Positions 25,466 to 34,160 of a stretch of DNA of 64,000 nt are shown in pieces. Source of the stretch: Sphingomonas hylomeconis (GTDB taxonomy: Bacteria > Pseudomonadota > Alphaproteobacteria > Sphingomonadales > Sphingomonadaceae). The stretch covers positions 234,022-298,021 of the forward strand of contig NZ_JANQBK010000005.1 in NCBI RefSeq assembly GCF_025370105.1, read 5' to 3'. The position numbers and the translations under genes are program-made. Each line of letters opens with the position of its first letter. Position 1 is the first letter of the stretch. Under the pieces are notes generated by a model that worked only from the letters and a program-made list of their open reading frames with translations, did no database searches and was not told the DNA's origin.

Positions 25466-26422
25466 CTACGACCGGCCGGTATTGTTGCGGATGGAGGCCA
25501 GCTTGCGGGCATAGAGCGCCGCACCATAGCCCGGCGCATGGCGCGGCTCGATCAGCTCGAAAATGCCGGTACCCTCGATCTGCGCGGCAAAGGCGTCGCG
25601 CACCAACGGTTCCTTCGACAACACGCCACCCGACCAGGACAGCGGCACGCGCACCCCATCAGGAAACCGGAGGACGGCACGCAGCCCGATTGCCAGCGCG
25701 GCGAGTTCGCGCGCCGCTGACCTCAGAATGTCATGCGCTGCGTCATCGCCCTCGGCGGCCGCGCGCGACACCAGACCGGCAAGCGCGGCAATCTGCCCCC
25801 TGCCCATTGCCGTCGGCCCCATGATCCGCTGGCACAGGTCGAGATCCTCGCGCAACGCGAGCGCATCGATGATGATGCCATGCAGCAGGCTTTTCGGCGC
25901 GCGGCCATCGCTCATCCGCGAAAACAAGGCGAGGCCTTGGATCGCGATCCAATAGGCTGACCCCTCGTCGCCAAATATCTCGCCCCAGCCGCCAATCCGT
26001 GCACCGCGGCCCTGATATTCACCATAGCCGATCGAGCCGGTGCCGGCGACGATGTTGATCCCGTCTTCGGCTCCGAGCGATCCGGCCCAACCGCACACCA
26101 TGTCGTTGCCCGAGACATAGCGATCATGACCGAGCAGCCGCCCGCACGCCGCATTCAGCTGCGGGTCGATCGCGCTGTCCTCGCCATAAGCGGGCAAGCC
26201 AAAAAAGACGTAGCCGAACCCAGCCGGCGTGATGCCAAGCTCAGCGCAGATCGCGGCGATCCCCTGCTCGAGCCGGATCACGGCCTCGTCGAGCCCGACT
26301 TCGAGATGATATGTCGTGCCCGTCACCGCCCGTGCGACGACGCTGCCGACGGCGTCGATGCAGACGAACTCGGTTTTGGTGCCGCCGCCGTCGACACCCA
26401 GGAAGTAAGGACGGACGATCAT
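25466..26422 (-). CDS. BadF/BadG-type sugar kinase, probable N-acetylgalactosamine kinase
   Basis: This 318-residue actin-fold kinase has the phosphate-1 motif [13 protein letters not shown] (about 10-22), AGTGSIGYG (about 125) and [13 protein letters not shown] (about 150). The family includes N-acetylhexosamine kinases. It overlaps agaS as ATGA and is last in the gatZ-agaS-kinase operon. In that setting it probably phosphorylates GalNAc or galactosamine at C6, as AgaK does in other proteobacteria. A glucosamine kinase cannot be excluded. Confidence 0.8.
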   Translation of the reverse strand: MIVRPYFLGVDGGGTKTEFVCIDAVGSVVARAVTGTTYHLEVGLDEAVIRLEQGIAAICAELGITPAGFGYVFFGLPAYGEDSAIDPQLNAACGRLLGHDRYVSGNDMVCGWAGSLGAEDGINIVAGTGSIGYGEYQGRGARIGGWGEIFGDEGSAYWIAIQGLALFSRMSDGRAPKSLLHGIIIDALALREDLDLCQRIMGPTAMGRGQIAALAGLVSRAAAEGDDAAHDILRSAARELAALAIGLRAVLRFPDGVRVPLSWSGGVLSKEPLVRDAFAAQIEGTGIFELIEPRHAPGYGAALYARKLASIRNNTGRS

Positions 26423-27549
26423 GCCGCGGGGTAGATGCGCACGCCCTGCACGACGCGATTGACGGTGCCGCTGGCATTGGGGCGATCGGGGGTGAGGCCC
26501 AAGGCGAGCGATACGTGCAGCCCGAACAATTGCGCCGGCACGATGAACGGAAACAGCAGGTCGGCATCTGCCGCTCCTTCCATCCCGGGGATCGTGATAT
26601 CCGCGCCGTCGTCACGCTGGGCGGAAATCACCACCAGCGCGCCGCAATGCCCGTCACTGCGCAGCTCGGCCACGATATCGAGATCGTAGCGGCGCGTCAG
26701 CGGATCGTTCGATACGAACACCACCGCCAACGTCTGCGCATTGATGATCGTCTTGGGGCCGTGGCGGAAGCCCATCGCGGTATCGAACGCCGTGACGACT
26801 GCGCCGTCGCTCAGCTCCATCAGCTTCAGCGCCGCCTCGCGCGCAAGCCCCTTGAAGATGCCGCTGCCAAGATAGACGACGCGGGTCAGCCCTCGGGTGG
26901 CAAGATCGGCGACCAGCGGTTCGCACTGCGCCAGCACGCCTTCCACGCCAGCGGCGATCGCCGGCACGCGTGCGTCCAGCGCATCGATGCCGCCAAGGAT
27001 CGACAGGCACGCGAGCATCATCGCGCTGAAGCTCGAGGTCATCGCGAAACTGCGATCATGCGTCGCCTCGGGCAGCACGACGACATGCGTATTGCCGCTG
27101 CGACGGGTGGCTAGCTCCCCCTCGGCATTGCAGGTGATCACCAGGTGATGCGCCTCCGTAACCTGCGCATCGAGCAGATCGACCGCAGCGACGCTTTCCG
27201 GGCTGCTCCCCGATCGGCCGAACGAGACGAGCAAGGTCGGTGCGTCGGCGCGGAGATAGAGCGACGGTGCGCTGACGATGTCGGTAGTGGCAATCGCCTC
27301 GACCGGGCGGTGCAGGATCTTGGACAGCCACGGCGCCAGGCATTCGCCGATGAACGCCGACGTACCAGCCCCGGTCAGCACGATGCGCAGTTCGGGCCGG
27401 GCCAGCAACGGTGCGACGAACGCCTCGATCTCGGTCTGATGCGTACGTAGCAATGCTTGCGTCGCACGCAGCGTTTCGGGCTGCTGCTCGATTTCGCGGC
27501 GGGTCCAGGACGTGTCGTCCGTGTTGGCGGCGAACAGGGTCTCAGGCAT
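26419..27549 (-). CDS. agaS: AgaS-type SIS-domain sugar isomerase/deaminase
   Basis: AgaS converts galactosamine-6-phosphate to tagatose-6-phosphate and ammonia in GalNAc and galactosamine breakdown. The 376-residue protein has two SIS domains (about 45-200 and 210-365). Phosphosugar motifs are [27 protein letters not shown] and [24 protein letters not shown] 27549 lies inside the gatZ end (8-base overlap), so the long frame to 27819 is rejected. The kinase gene is coupled after it. Confidence 0.88.
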   Translation of the reverse strand: MPETLFAANTDDTSWTRREIEQQPETLRATQALLRTHQTEIEAFVAPLLARPELRIVLTGAGTSAFIGECLAPWLSKILHRPVEAIATTDIVSAPSLYLRADAPTLLVSFGRSGSSPESVAAVDLLDAQVTEAHHLVITCNAEGELATRRSGNTHVVVLPEATHDRSFAMTSSFSAMMLACLSILGGIDALDARVPAIAAGVEGVLAQCEPLVADLATRGLTRVVYLGSGIFKGLAREAALKLMELSDGAVVTAFDTAMGFRHGPKTIINAQTLAVVFVSNDPLTRRYDLDIVAELRSDGHCGALVVISAQRDDGADITIPGMEGAADADLLFPFIVPAQLFGLHVSLALGLTPDRPNASGTVNRVVQGVRIYPAA

Positions 27550-28825
27550 CGGGGAAGCAGGCTCCATGATAGGCGTCCAGCGTGGCGGCGATATGCGCCA
27601 TGACGAGATCGGCAGGATCGCGTGTCGCTTGGCCGGCGCGCAGCGCGGCGTAGCCGAGCGGCAGATATTGGCTGACCAGCGCCAGCGGCGGCGGCACCTG
27701 GCGCAAATTGGCGAAGAGCTTTTCCTGTGCGGCAGCGATCGCGGCATCCGGCCAATAATAACGGATGCGATCGGACAGGCTGTATTGCAGCTGGAAATCG
27801 AGCGCGGCGCCGGTGGCATGGTAATATTTGCGCCAATTCGCCGGCTCGGCGTGCATTTGCGCGAGCGTCACCGTACGCAAGTCGGCACGATCCGCTACGG
27901 GCACGGTTTCCGCCTCGATCGCATCCAGCGCCCACAGGGCCTCGCGCAGCGCGAAGGTAACGCCAGGCCCGACCTTCAGGATCGCATAATGATCGCGCAC
28001 CAAAGCGGCGAGCGCTTGCGGCGTCTGATAATCGGTCGAATGCGCCTCGAATACGAGATGCTCGACTGGCTCGATCGCACGGCTCAGCGCGGTCGCGCGA
28101 TCCGGCCGGTAGTCGACCACCTTGTCGTGATCGAACTCGACCCCGGGCTGTACGACGGTGGCGATCACCCGGTCCCACGCGCTGTCGAGGCCGGCGGCGC
28201 GGAACAGGTCGCGGTGCATGTCGATCGTCGCGATCGCCGCCTCGGGCGTGGTCACCGCCAGTTCCTCGAGATCCTCGGCAGCGCCGCCCGGCACCGGCAC
28301 TTCGGTGCCGATGACATAGACGGGCGCGTCAAGCGGCTCGCCCGCGAAGGCATCCTCCGCCACACGGCACAGGCGCGCCGCGCGCTCCGCGATCGTCTGT
28401 TCGGGCAGCGGCACGGGATCGTCGGCGCAACTCATCGAGCAATCGAGATGGATTTTGCGGAACCCCGCGCGGACATAATCCGCGATCATCACCTCAGCCT
28501 TGGCGAGCGCCTCCGCTGCCGGCGCAGCGGTCCAGGCATTGGGCCCGAGATGATCGCCCCCGAGCACCAGCCGGTCTAGCGGAAAGCCAACCCGCTGGGC
28601 GATTGCTTGCACGAAGTCGCGGTAATCGGCCGGTACCATGCCGGTATAACCGCCATCCTGATTGACCTGATTAGAGGTCGCCTCGATCAGCACGATCGGC
28701 TGCTCGGTCACAAGCGCGTGGCGCAGTGTCGCTTCGATCACCAGCGGGTGGGCCGAGCATACCGAGGTCACGCCGACCCGCTCGCCCGCCTTGTGCCGCA
28801 GCACCATGTCTAGAATTGCTTGCAC
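27542..28825 (-). CDS. gatZ: GatZ/KbaZ-like tagatose phosphate protein
   Basis: GatZ and KbaZ were named as non-catalytic partners of tagatose-1,6-bisphosphate aldolase. Stand-alone relatives have been reported as tagatose-6-phosphate 4-epimerases. The 427-residue TIM-barrel protein has the family signatures GVTSVCSAHPLVIEA, EATSNQVNQDGGYTGM and LGGDHLGPNAW. The start is GTG 28825, with GAAGGAG 5-6 bases upstream. No KbaY/GatY aldolase gene and no tagatose-6-phosphate kinase are in the window. The epimerase role, giving fructose-6-phosphate directly, is therefore attractive. An AgaR-like operator lies 38 bases upstream. Confidence 0.87.
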   Translation of the reverse strand: MQAILDMVLRHKAGERVGVTSVCSAHPLVIEATLRHALVTEQPIVLIEATSNQVNQDGGYTGMVPADYRDFVQAIAQRVGFPLDRLVLGGDHLGPNAWTAAPAAEALAKAEVMIADYVRAGFRKIHLDCSMSCADDPVPLPEQTIAERAARLCRVAEDAFAGEPLDAPVYVIGTEVPVPGGAAEDLEELAVTTPEAAIATIDMHRDLFRAAGLDSAWDRVIATVVQPGVEFDHDKVVDYRPDRATALSRAIEPVEHLVFEAHSTDYQTPQALAALVRDHYAILKVGPGVTFALREALWALDAIEAETVPVADRADLRTVTLAQMHAEPANWRKYYHATGAALDFQLQYSLSDRIRYYWPDAAIAAAQEKLFANLRQVPPPLALVSQYLPLGYAALRAGQATRDPADLVMAHIAATLDAYHGACFPDA

Positions 28826-28862
28826 ACCGGCTCCTTCAGGAATCGCCTGTATCTCAATAGCC

Positions 28863-28895
28863 GTACGAAAACAACAAATCGAAATATAACGAAAC
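28863..28895 (-). promoter_or_regulatory. AgaR-like TTTCG repeat in front of gatZ
   Basis: Read on the minus strand, this is a run of TTTCG words (GTTTCGTTATATTTCGATTT and a following TTTTCGTAC). It is strikingly T-rich for this genome and resembles the phased TTTC/TTTY repeats recognised by AgaR. It overlaps the EamA gene stop and suggests an internal promoter for gatZ-agaS-kinase. Confidence 0.6.
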
Positions 28896-29815
28896 TAAGC
28901 TGTTTCGCCTTCCGAATTTGGGTCTTTGGCATCGGGCTCGATCGCCAGGAGCAACGAGGCGACCAACGCGAGAACGATGCCGACCGTCTTGAGCGGGCCC
29001 GGCACCACCCCGAGGATCACGAGCGACAGTAAGGCGGTGGCGAGCGGCGCTCCGGCATTGGCGAGCGGGGCGACGATGATCGCCTTGCCGTAGCGAAACG
29101 CAAAGACCAGCGTTAGCGCGCCAATCGCGTTGAGCACCTGGATCAGCGCGGCAAGCCATGGGCCATCGAGGCCCCAGTTGATCGGCCGACCGAAGTCGGT
29201 CATCGCCCAGGCGACCGGGATCAGCACGAGCCCCGAGAGCATCATGTAAACGAAGATGCTTTCGCCCGGCATGACATGGTTGGCGGCCTTCATGAAATAG
29301 GCCTGCACGCCCCAGCACGCCATCACGACCATTGCCGGGATCAGCCACGTGGCCGAGGCCCCGCCCCCGCTGCCGGGCGCGAAATCGAACGTCGGCAGCG
29401 CCAGCAACGCGAGCAGGATGCCCAGCGCACCCAGGCGCCCGGTGCGTTCGCGCATCAGCACGAACGACATGGCGATGGTGATGATCGGCGACAGCGAGAT
29501 GATCGGAAAGATCAGATAGGCGGGGCCCCGCGCGACCGCATAGAACAGCACCATCTGCCCGCCTGCGCCCAACAGCCCGATCGCCAGGCCATAACCGATC
29601 GCGCGTGGCGAGGTATCGAGCCGCCAGCCGGCCTGCGCCAGCACGACGAGCGCCGGCGGGATCATCGTCAGCGCCCAGACGCAATAGACCAACGTCTCCG
29701 GAAAACCGTGCTGCGGCGACAGACCGGAAAAGGCGCCCCAAACGCCCCACAACACGACCGTGACGAGCGCGTTGATAAGCCAGGCGCGGCTCGACGGTGC
29801 GACGGCAGCGGTCAT
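28895..29815 (-). CDS. EamA/DMT-superfamily transporter
   Basis: This 306-residue inner-membrane protein has ten hydrophobic helices in two EamA repeats (about 15-145 and 160-295). Motifs include FYAVARGPAYLIFPIISLSPI and the second-repeat AFRYGKAIIVAPLANAGAP. It overlaps the glycosidase stop as ATGA, so the two are one transcript. No other sugar importer is in the locus, so it may carry the released sugar from periplasm to cytoplasm. The direction and the substrate are inferred from context only. Confidence 0.83.
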   Translation of the reverse strand: MTAAVAPSSRAWLINALVTVVLWGVWGAFSGLSPQHGFPETLVYCVWALTMIPPALVVLAQAGWRLDTSPRAIGYGLAIGLLGAGGQMVLFYAVARGPAYLIFPIISLSPIITIAMSFVLMRERTGRLGALGILLALLALPTFDFAPGSGGGASATWLIPAMVVMACWGVQAYFMKAANHVMPGESIFVYMMLSGLVLIPVAWAMTDFGRPINWGLDGPWLAALIQVLNAIGALTLVFAFRYGKAIIVAPLANAGAPLATALLSLVILGVVPGPLKTVGIVLALVASLLLAIEPDAKDPNSEGETA

Positions 29816-31902
29816 GCGTTGTTACCTTCGGGCGTGGCGCTGACCAGCAGGAAATGCTCGAACTTGGCCGGGATGCGATTGCGCGCCGCGCTGGCCGTGC
29901 CGAGCGGCTTGCCGGTAAAGCTGTCGGTCAGCGTGTAACGCCCCGCTCCCAACCCACGCAGCGTCAGGGCGCCGTCCCACTTGTCGGCATAGAAGGCATA
30001 ATGCAGCGCGCCGTCGCGCTCGATCGCGTGCGCCTCCGGCTTGTCGAAGCCGATATCGTAGAGCCCGCCGAGATAGCGGCCCCTGGACAGCATGTTGGCG
30101 CGGTACAGATCGATCCACTTGCGCCACAACGCCTCCTTCTCCGGGGTCAGCACATAACCACCCGGCGGTAACGGATCGGTCGGGTTGGGCACGTCCTTCG
30201 GCCAGGTGAACTTGGTCGAGGGGATGGCGCCGATGCCGTAGGTCGAAGCGAAATCGTTGCGCCCGTCGCTGAGTTCGACATGGTCGCCGGAATAAGGCGC
30301 GGAAGGGCCCATCAGGGCCTTGAACGTCTTGCCTTTCAGTCGCACCTGCCATGACGACGTGGGGTCTGATGCGGGCGTGTTGTTGGTCGCCGGCAGGTTA
30401 TGGAAGGCGAAGCTGTCGCCGCATGGACAAATCTCCATGATTGCCTGCGGATTGATCGCCATCGCCTCGTCGTAGAGTGCCTTCCAGAAATCCTGCAATT
30501 TCTCGAACGACTCCTCGGGCCGGGCATGGTTGTGCGCGGGATTGTAGCAAGGCGCGACACCGTTCAGATGCTGGCCGTCGAGCTTCAGCCCTTCATAACC
30601 CCAGTCGCCGATGATCCGGCGCACCTGCGCGCGGAAGAAATCGACTACCGGTGGATAGGCCGGACACATCGTGAAGGAATTCCACCAGCTGACATTCTGC
30701 GCCGCGCCGTCGCGATCCAGGATCAGCATTTCGGGATGATCACGCAGCATATCGGTGCCGGGGTCGACCGCCAGCGGCGCGAGCCACAACCGCGGGCGCA
30801 TGCCATCCGCTTTGATCCGCTTCACGAACGCCTTCATGTCGGCATCGCCGCGCGGGAATTTCTTACGGTCGAGCTTCCAGTCGCCTTCCGACGTCTGCCA
30901 GCCATCGTCCATCACTGCCCATTCGAAGCCGAGTTCCCGGGCCTTGGGCAAGGTTCCGTACACCTGCTCGGGAGTGAAATTGCGCTCATAGCCCCAGGCG
31001 CACCAGATCGGGCCGTAGCTCGATTCGGGGATTGCCGGGGCGGCAATGCCGCGTTCCGCCATCAGCCGGCGATAGGCATCGAGCGGGCGGAAATGGTCGC
31101 CGTCATGCGCCATCACGAACGCTGTCGGCAGGGTCAGCGTCGCGCCGGGCGCAAGCAGGGTCGGCTCGTCGCCGGACAAGCCAAGCCGTGTCCCGCCCGG
31201 CTGCGCGGCCACCGGCAGCGACACCAGCCGCGGCACCGTCTCGACATGGCCGACCGCCAGCCCGGCATCGCGGCGCCACACCACCGCGACCGGTGTGCCG
31301 CCGCCATAATCCGAGCCGTTCATACCCATGAAATTGCGCTGCTCGAAGCCGGGCGCGACCTTCTGGATCCAGTCGCGGCGATCGGGATAGGAAGCGCCGG
31401 CAAAGCTGTAGGCGCCGGCAGCATCGCTGTGCAGATCGTGCGTCGCAACGCGCCAGCCGGCGATGGCCAGCGGCACGGTGCCGGTGTTGCGATAGCGCGT
31501 CTCGTACAGTGCCAGCCCGGGATAGCGATCCAGAAAGGTGATATCGAGGTGCTGCTCGACGGCGCCGCCCGCGGTGGCACGCAGCCGGTGGCGACGCCCG
31601 GGGCCATGTCGGCCGGACACCTTCGCCTCATCATGATCGAGCAACAGGAAGCGATCGAGCGGACGATTGTCGGCAAGCAACAGCGCCTCGCCGGACGCCA
31701 GTGGAGTGATCGCCTTACCGGCGTAGGACAGGCACGATCGCATCGCGGTGTCGAATTCTATCGTTAGCGTGCCGTCGCCGACCTTCACGCCGGCCGGCGC
31801 CGCAGCCCAAGCACGGGCGGTCAGCGTGGGCCCGGACACCAGCGCGGCGCTGGCCATCATCCGGCCGATCAGGGCACGACGATCGACGAGGTTCGACAGC
31901 AT
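29812..31902 (-). CDS. Tat-exported clan GH-D glycosidase (alpha-galactosidase or alpha-N-acetylgalactosaminidase)
   Basis: The 696-residue precursor has a twin-arginine leader (VDRRALIGRMMASAALVSG). A beta-sandwich N-terminal part (about 30-280) is followed by a TIM barrel with WAVMDDGWQTSEGDWK, RLWLAPLAVDPGTDM and GYEGLKLDGQHLNG. D in KLDG is the likely nucleophile. The family resembles GH36, which removes alpha-linked galactose or GalNAc. The AgaS, AgaR and kinase neighbours favour GalNAc. ATG 31902 with GGGGAG upstream is chosen; the frame to 31986 lacks a ribosome site. A T-rich operator lies about 105 bases upstream. Confidence 0.83.
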   Translation of the reverse strand: MLSNLVDRRALIGRMMASAALVSGPTLTARAWAAAPAGVKVGDGTLTIEFDTAMRSCLSYAGKAITPLASGEALLLADNRPLDRFLLLDHDEAKVSGRHGPGRRHRLRATAGGAVEQHLDITFLDRYPGLALYETRYRNTGTVPLAIAGWRVATHDLHSDAAGAYSFAGASYPDRRDWIQKVAPGFEQRNFMGMNGSDYGGGTPVAVVWRRDAGLAVGHVETVPRLVSLPVAAQPGGTRLGLSGDEPTLLAPGATLTLPTAFVMAHDGDHFRPLDAYRRLMAERGIAAPAIPESSYGPIWCAWGYERNFTPEQVYGTLPKARELGFEWAVMDDGWQTSEGDWKLDRKKFPRGDADMKAFVKRIKADGMRPRLWLAPLAVDPGTDMLRDHPEMLILDRDGAAQNVSWWNSFTMCPAYPPVVDFFRAQVRRIIGDWGYEGLKLDGQHLNGVAPCYNPAHNHARPEESFEKLQDFWKALYDEAMAINPQAIMEICPCGDSFAFHNLPATNNTPASDPTSSWQVRLKGKTFKALMGPSAPYSGDHVELSDGRNDFASTYGIGAIPSTKFTWPKDVPNPTDPLPPGGYVLTPEKEALWRKWIDLYRANMLSRGRYLGGLYDIGFDKPEAHAIERDGALHYAFYADKWDGALTLRGLGAGRYTLTDSFTGKPLGTASAARNRIPAKFEHFLLVSATPEGNNA

Positions 31903-32006
31903 AGGATGGGCTCCCCTGGGACCGGCCGTTCGAGCGTATGCGCGACCGTGGAGAAAGATGTTGCACGATCGCCGGGGGCGGCGCAAACCCTATTCGCAAT
32001 TTAATA

Positions 32007-32030
32007 TATCGTTTTGTTTCGTTTCGTTTG
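32007..32030. promoter_or_regulatory. AgaR-like operator between the glycosidase and the amidohydrolase
   Basis: The site contains GTTTTGTTTCGTTTCGTTTG, a phased TTTCG repeat close to the AgaR consensus as I recall it. It sits 20 bases before the amidohydrolase start and 105 bases before the glycosidase start, so one repressor could control both. Confidence 0.65.
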
Positions 32031-32049
32031 GATTGTTGGGAGATCGAGG

Positions 32050-33156
32050 ATGCGATCGTTGAAGGCGATACTTCTATTGGCGGGCTCGGCCTTGCTCGTC
32101 GGCGCTACCGTACCAACGCCGGGCTATACCGAGGCGGACTTTGCGCGGGTGCGCAAGTTCGACGCACACGTCCATGCCAATATCATCGATCCGCGCTTTC
32201 TTGCCGTGGCGAAGCGTGACGGTGTCGAACTGCTATCGATCAACGTCGATTATCCTGATTTCCCGCCGCTCGCTCTTCAGGCGACGATCGCCCGGCAGAT
32301 GCGCACGCAAGACGCTGCGCACTTCCATTTTGCCACCACTTTATCGATGCAAGGCTTCGGAACGCCGGGCTGGACCGCGCGCACCAATGCCGCGCTGGAC
32401 GCCGCGTTCGCGCGTGGTGCGGTGGCGGTAAAAGTGTGGAAGAATATCGGGATGGTCGCGACCGATGCCGCCGGCAAGCGGGTGTTCCTCGATGATCCGC
32501 GCTTCGACGGGGTGATGGCGCATCTCGAAAAGCGCGGCATTCCGTTGATCGCGCACCAGGCCGAGCCGAAGAATTGCTGGCTGCCACTTGATCAGATGAC
32601 GACGGAGAATGACCGGTCCTATTTCAAGGCGCATCCCGAATATTACATGTACCTTCACCCCGAGGAACCAAGCTACGAGGCGCTGATGGCGGCGCGGGAC
32701 CGCTTCGTGGCGCGGCATCCCCGGCTAGCGTTCGATGGCGCCCATATGGCGAGCCTGGAATGGAGCGTCGACGAGCTGGCACGCTTCTTCGATGCTTATC
32801 CCAACACCGTGGTCGATCTGGCTGCGCGGATGTCCAATCTGCAGGTTCAATCCAACGCCGATATCGCGAAAGTACGTGCTTTCTTCGTCAGATATCAGGA
32901 TCGCATCCTCTACGGCACCGATCTTACCGACAGCCCGCCCGACCCCGCGGCACGCGCGCAGAACCCGCCGACCACCGGCGATTTTGCAAAGGAAGCGGAT
33001 CAGGTGTGGCGCGCGGACTGGCGCTATCTGGCGACGCCGCTTGGCCAGCGTGTCGAGGCGATCAAGGCTGACGCTAAGGGCCTGGATCTGCCGCGTGAGG
33101 TGATCGACAAAATCTATTGGAAGAATGCGCGACGGTTCTTCAAGCTCAAAGGGTAA
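32050..33156 (+). CDS. Secreted amidohydrolase family 2 protein
   Basis: This metal-dependent TIM-barrel hydrolase of 368 residues has a signal peptide (LKAILLLAGSALLVGA). The metal-site residues are visible: DAHVHAN (about 35), VKVWKN (about 130), IAHQAEP (about 170), FDGAHMAS (about 230) and YGTDLTD (about 295). The family decarboxylates or hydrolyses small acids or lactones. ATG 32050 with GGGAGA upstream is chosen over ATG 32014, which lies in the operator. Whether it acts on the GalNAc N-acetyl group is doubtful, because NagA-type deacetylases belong to another branch. Confidence 0.8.
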   Translation: MRSLKAILLLAGSALLVGATVPTPGYTEADFARVRKFDAHVHANIIDPRFLAVAKRDGVELLSINVDYPDFPPLALQATIARQMRTQDAAHFHFATTLSMQGFGTPGWTARTNAALDAAFARGAVAVKVWKNIGMVATDAAGKRVFLDDPRFDGVMAHLEKRGIPLIAHQAEPKNCWLPLDQMTTENDRSYFKAHPEYYMYLHPEEPSYEALMAARDRFVARHPRLAFDGAHMASLEWSVDELARFFDAYPNTVVDLAARMSNLQVQSNADIAKVRAFFVRYQDRILYGTDLTDSPPDPAARAQNPPTTGDFAKEADQVWRADWRYLATPLGQRVEAIKADAKGLDLPREVIDKIYWKNARRFFKLKG

Positions 33157-33210
33157 GCGCACGGCGGCATTGTCACGACCGACCCCGCTCCGGCCGATGG
33201 AAGCGCTGCT

Positions 33211-33987
33211 TCAGGCGACGTGCAGGCGGAAGCCCAGTCGGTCGGCAGCGGCCTGCATCGCATCGTCGGCGCCATCGGTCACCAGATCGTCGATTTCGCC
33301 CACGTTGATGATCCGGTGCAGGCAGACCCGCCCGAATTTGGATCGGTCGGTGACCGCGATCACCTGCCCCGCGGCCTTGACCATCTTGCGATTGAGCGCG
33401 GCCTCCGGCTCGTAGTGCGTGGTGATGCCGCGCTCGATATCGAACCCATCGACTCCCAGAAACAGTTTGTCGACGTGCAACTCGTCCAGCGCGCTCTCGG
33501 TCTGCGCGCCGTAGAAGGCACGGTTGCGGCGGCGCAACGTGCCGCCCAGCATCACCACGTTGATCCGCTCCTTGCCTGCGAGCGCACAGAGAATGTCGAG
33601 ATCGTTGGTCAGCACGGTGACGTCGTCGATGTCTGCCAGGTGCAGCGCAATCTGCAGCGCGGTCGTGCCCGAATCGAGCACCACCGAATCGCCTGGCATG
33701 ACCATTGCCGCCGCCAGCGCGCCGATCCGCGACTTTTCGTCGACGTTGATCGCACGCTTGGCTTCGACCGGCGGTTCGGCCACCACATTGACCGCGTCGG
33801 TCGAAATCGCGCCGCCATAGGAACGCTCGGCTACGCCGCGTTTGGCAAGATAATGCAGATCCTTGCGGATCGTCTGCATCGACACGCCGAAGCGGGCGGC
33901 GAGCGGCACAACCTGCACGCTCCCCCGTTCGCGTACCAACGCGCTGATCTGTTGTCGCCGGCCGCTAGTGTCCCGAGTGACGGACAT
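33211..33987 (-). CDS. agaR: DeoR-family repressor, AgaR type
   Basis: This cytoplasmic repressor probably controls the sugar locus and is released by a phosphorylated sugar. At 258 residues it has the DeoR helix-turn-helix (RQQISALVRERGSVQV, then FGVSMQTIRKDLHYLAKRG) and the DeoR sensor domain with DSGTTALQIALHL and LGGTLRRRNRAFYGAQTE. AAAGGAGG lies before ATG 33987. It diverges from the TonB receptor, and an AgaR-like T-rich site lies between them. It is convergent with the amidohydrolase. Its own site at 34.05 kb suggests self-control. Confidence 0.9.
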   Translation of the reverse strand: MSVTRDTSGRRQQISALVRERGSVQVVPLAARFGVSMQTIRKDLHYLAKRGVAERSYGGAISTDAVNVVAEPPVEAKRAINVDEKSRIGALAAAMVMPGDSVVLDSGTTALQIALHLADIDDVTVLTNDLDILCALAGKERINVVMLGGTLRRRNRAFYGAQTESALDELHVDKLFLGVDGFDIERGITTHYEPEAALNRKMVKAAGQVIAVTDRSKFGRVCLHRIINVGEIDDLVTDGADDAMQAAADRLGFRLHVA

Positions 33988-34046
33988 GGGGTATCCTCCT
34001 TTGGGCTGACGCATATCAGCCAACATTCGCGCGCACAACAAAGCGG

Positions 34047-34070
34047 TAAGTTTCGTTTCTTTTCTATTTG
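34047..34070. promoter_or_regulatory. AgaR-like operator between agaR and the TonB receptor
   Basis: The 24 bases fit the E. coli AgaR consensus as I recall it at about 21 positions; the core reads TTTCGTTTCTTTTCTATTTG. It lies 60 bases before the agaR start and about 90 before the receptor start. A further TTTCGC follows at 34075. Confidence 0.65.
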
Positions 34071-34160
34071 ACAGTTTCGCTACGTTCGCGATACCCAAAC
34101 GCAATAAATCGCATGGATCGGTTCGAAGACGGTCACGTGCATGCTCAAGGGGAATTGGCG

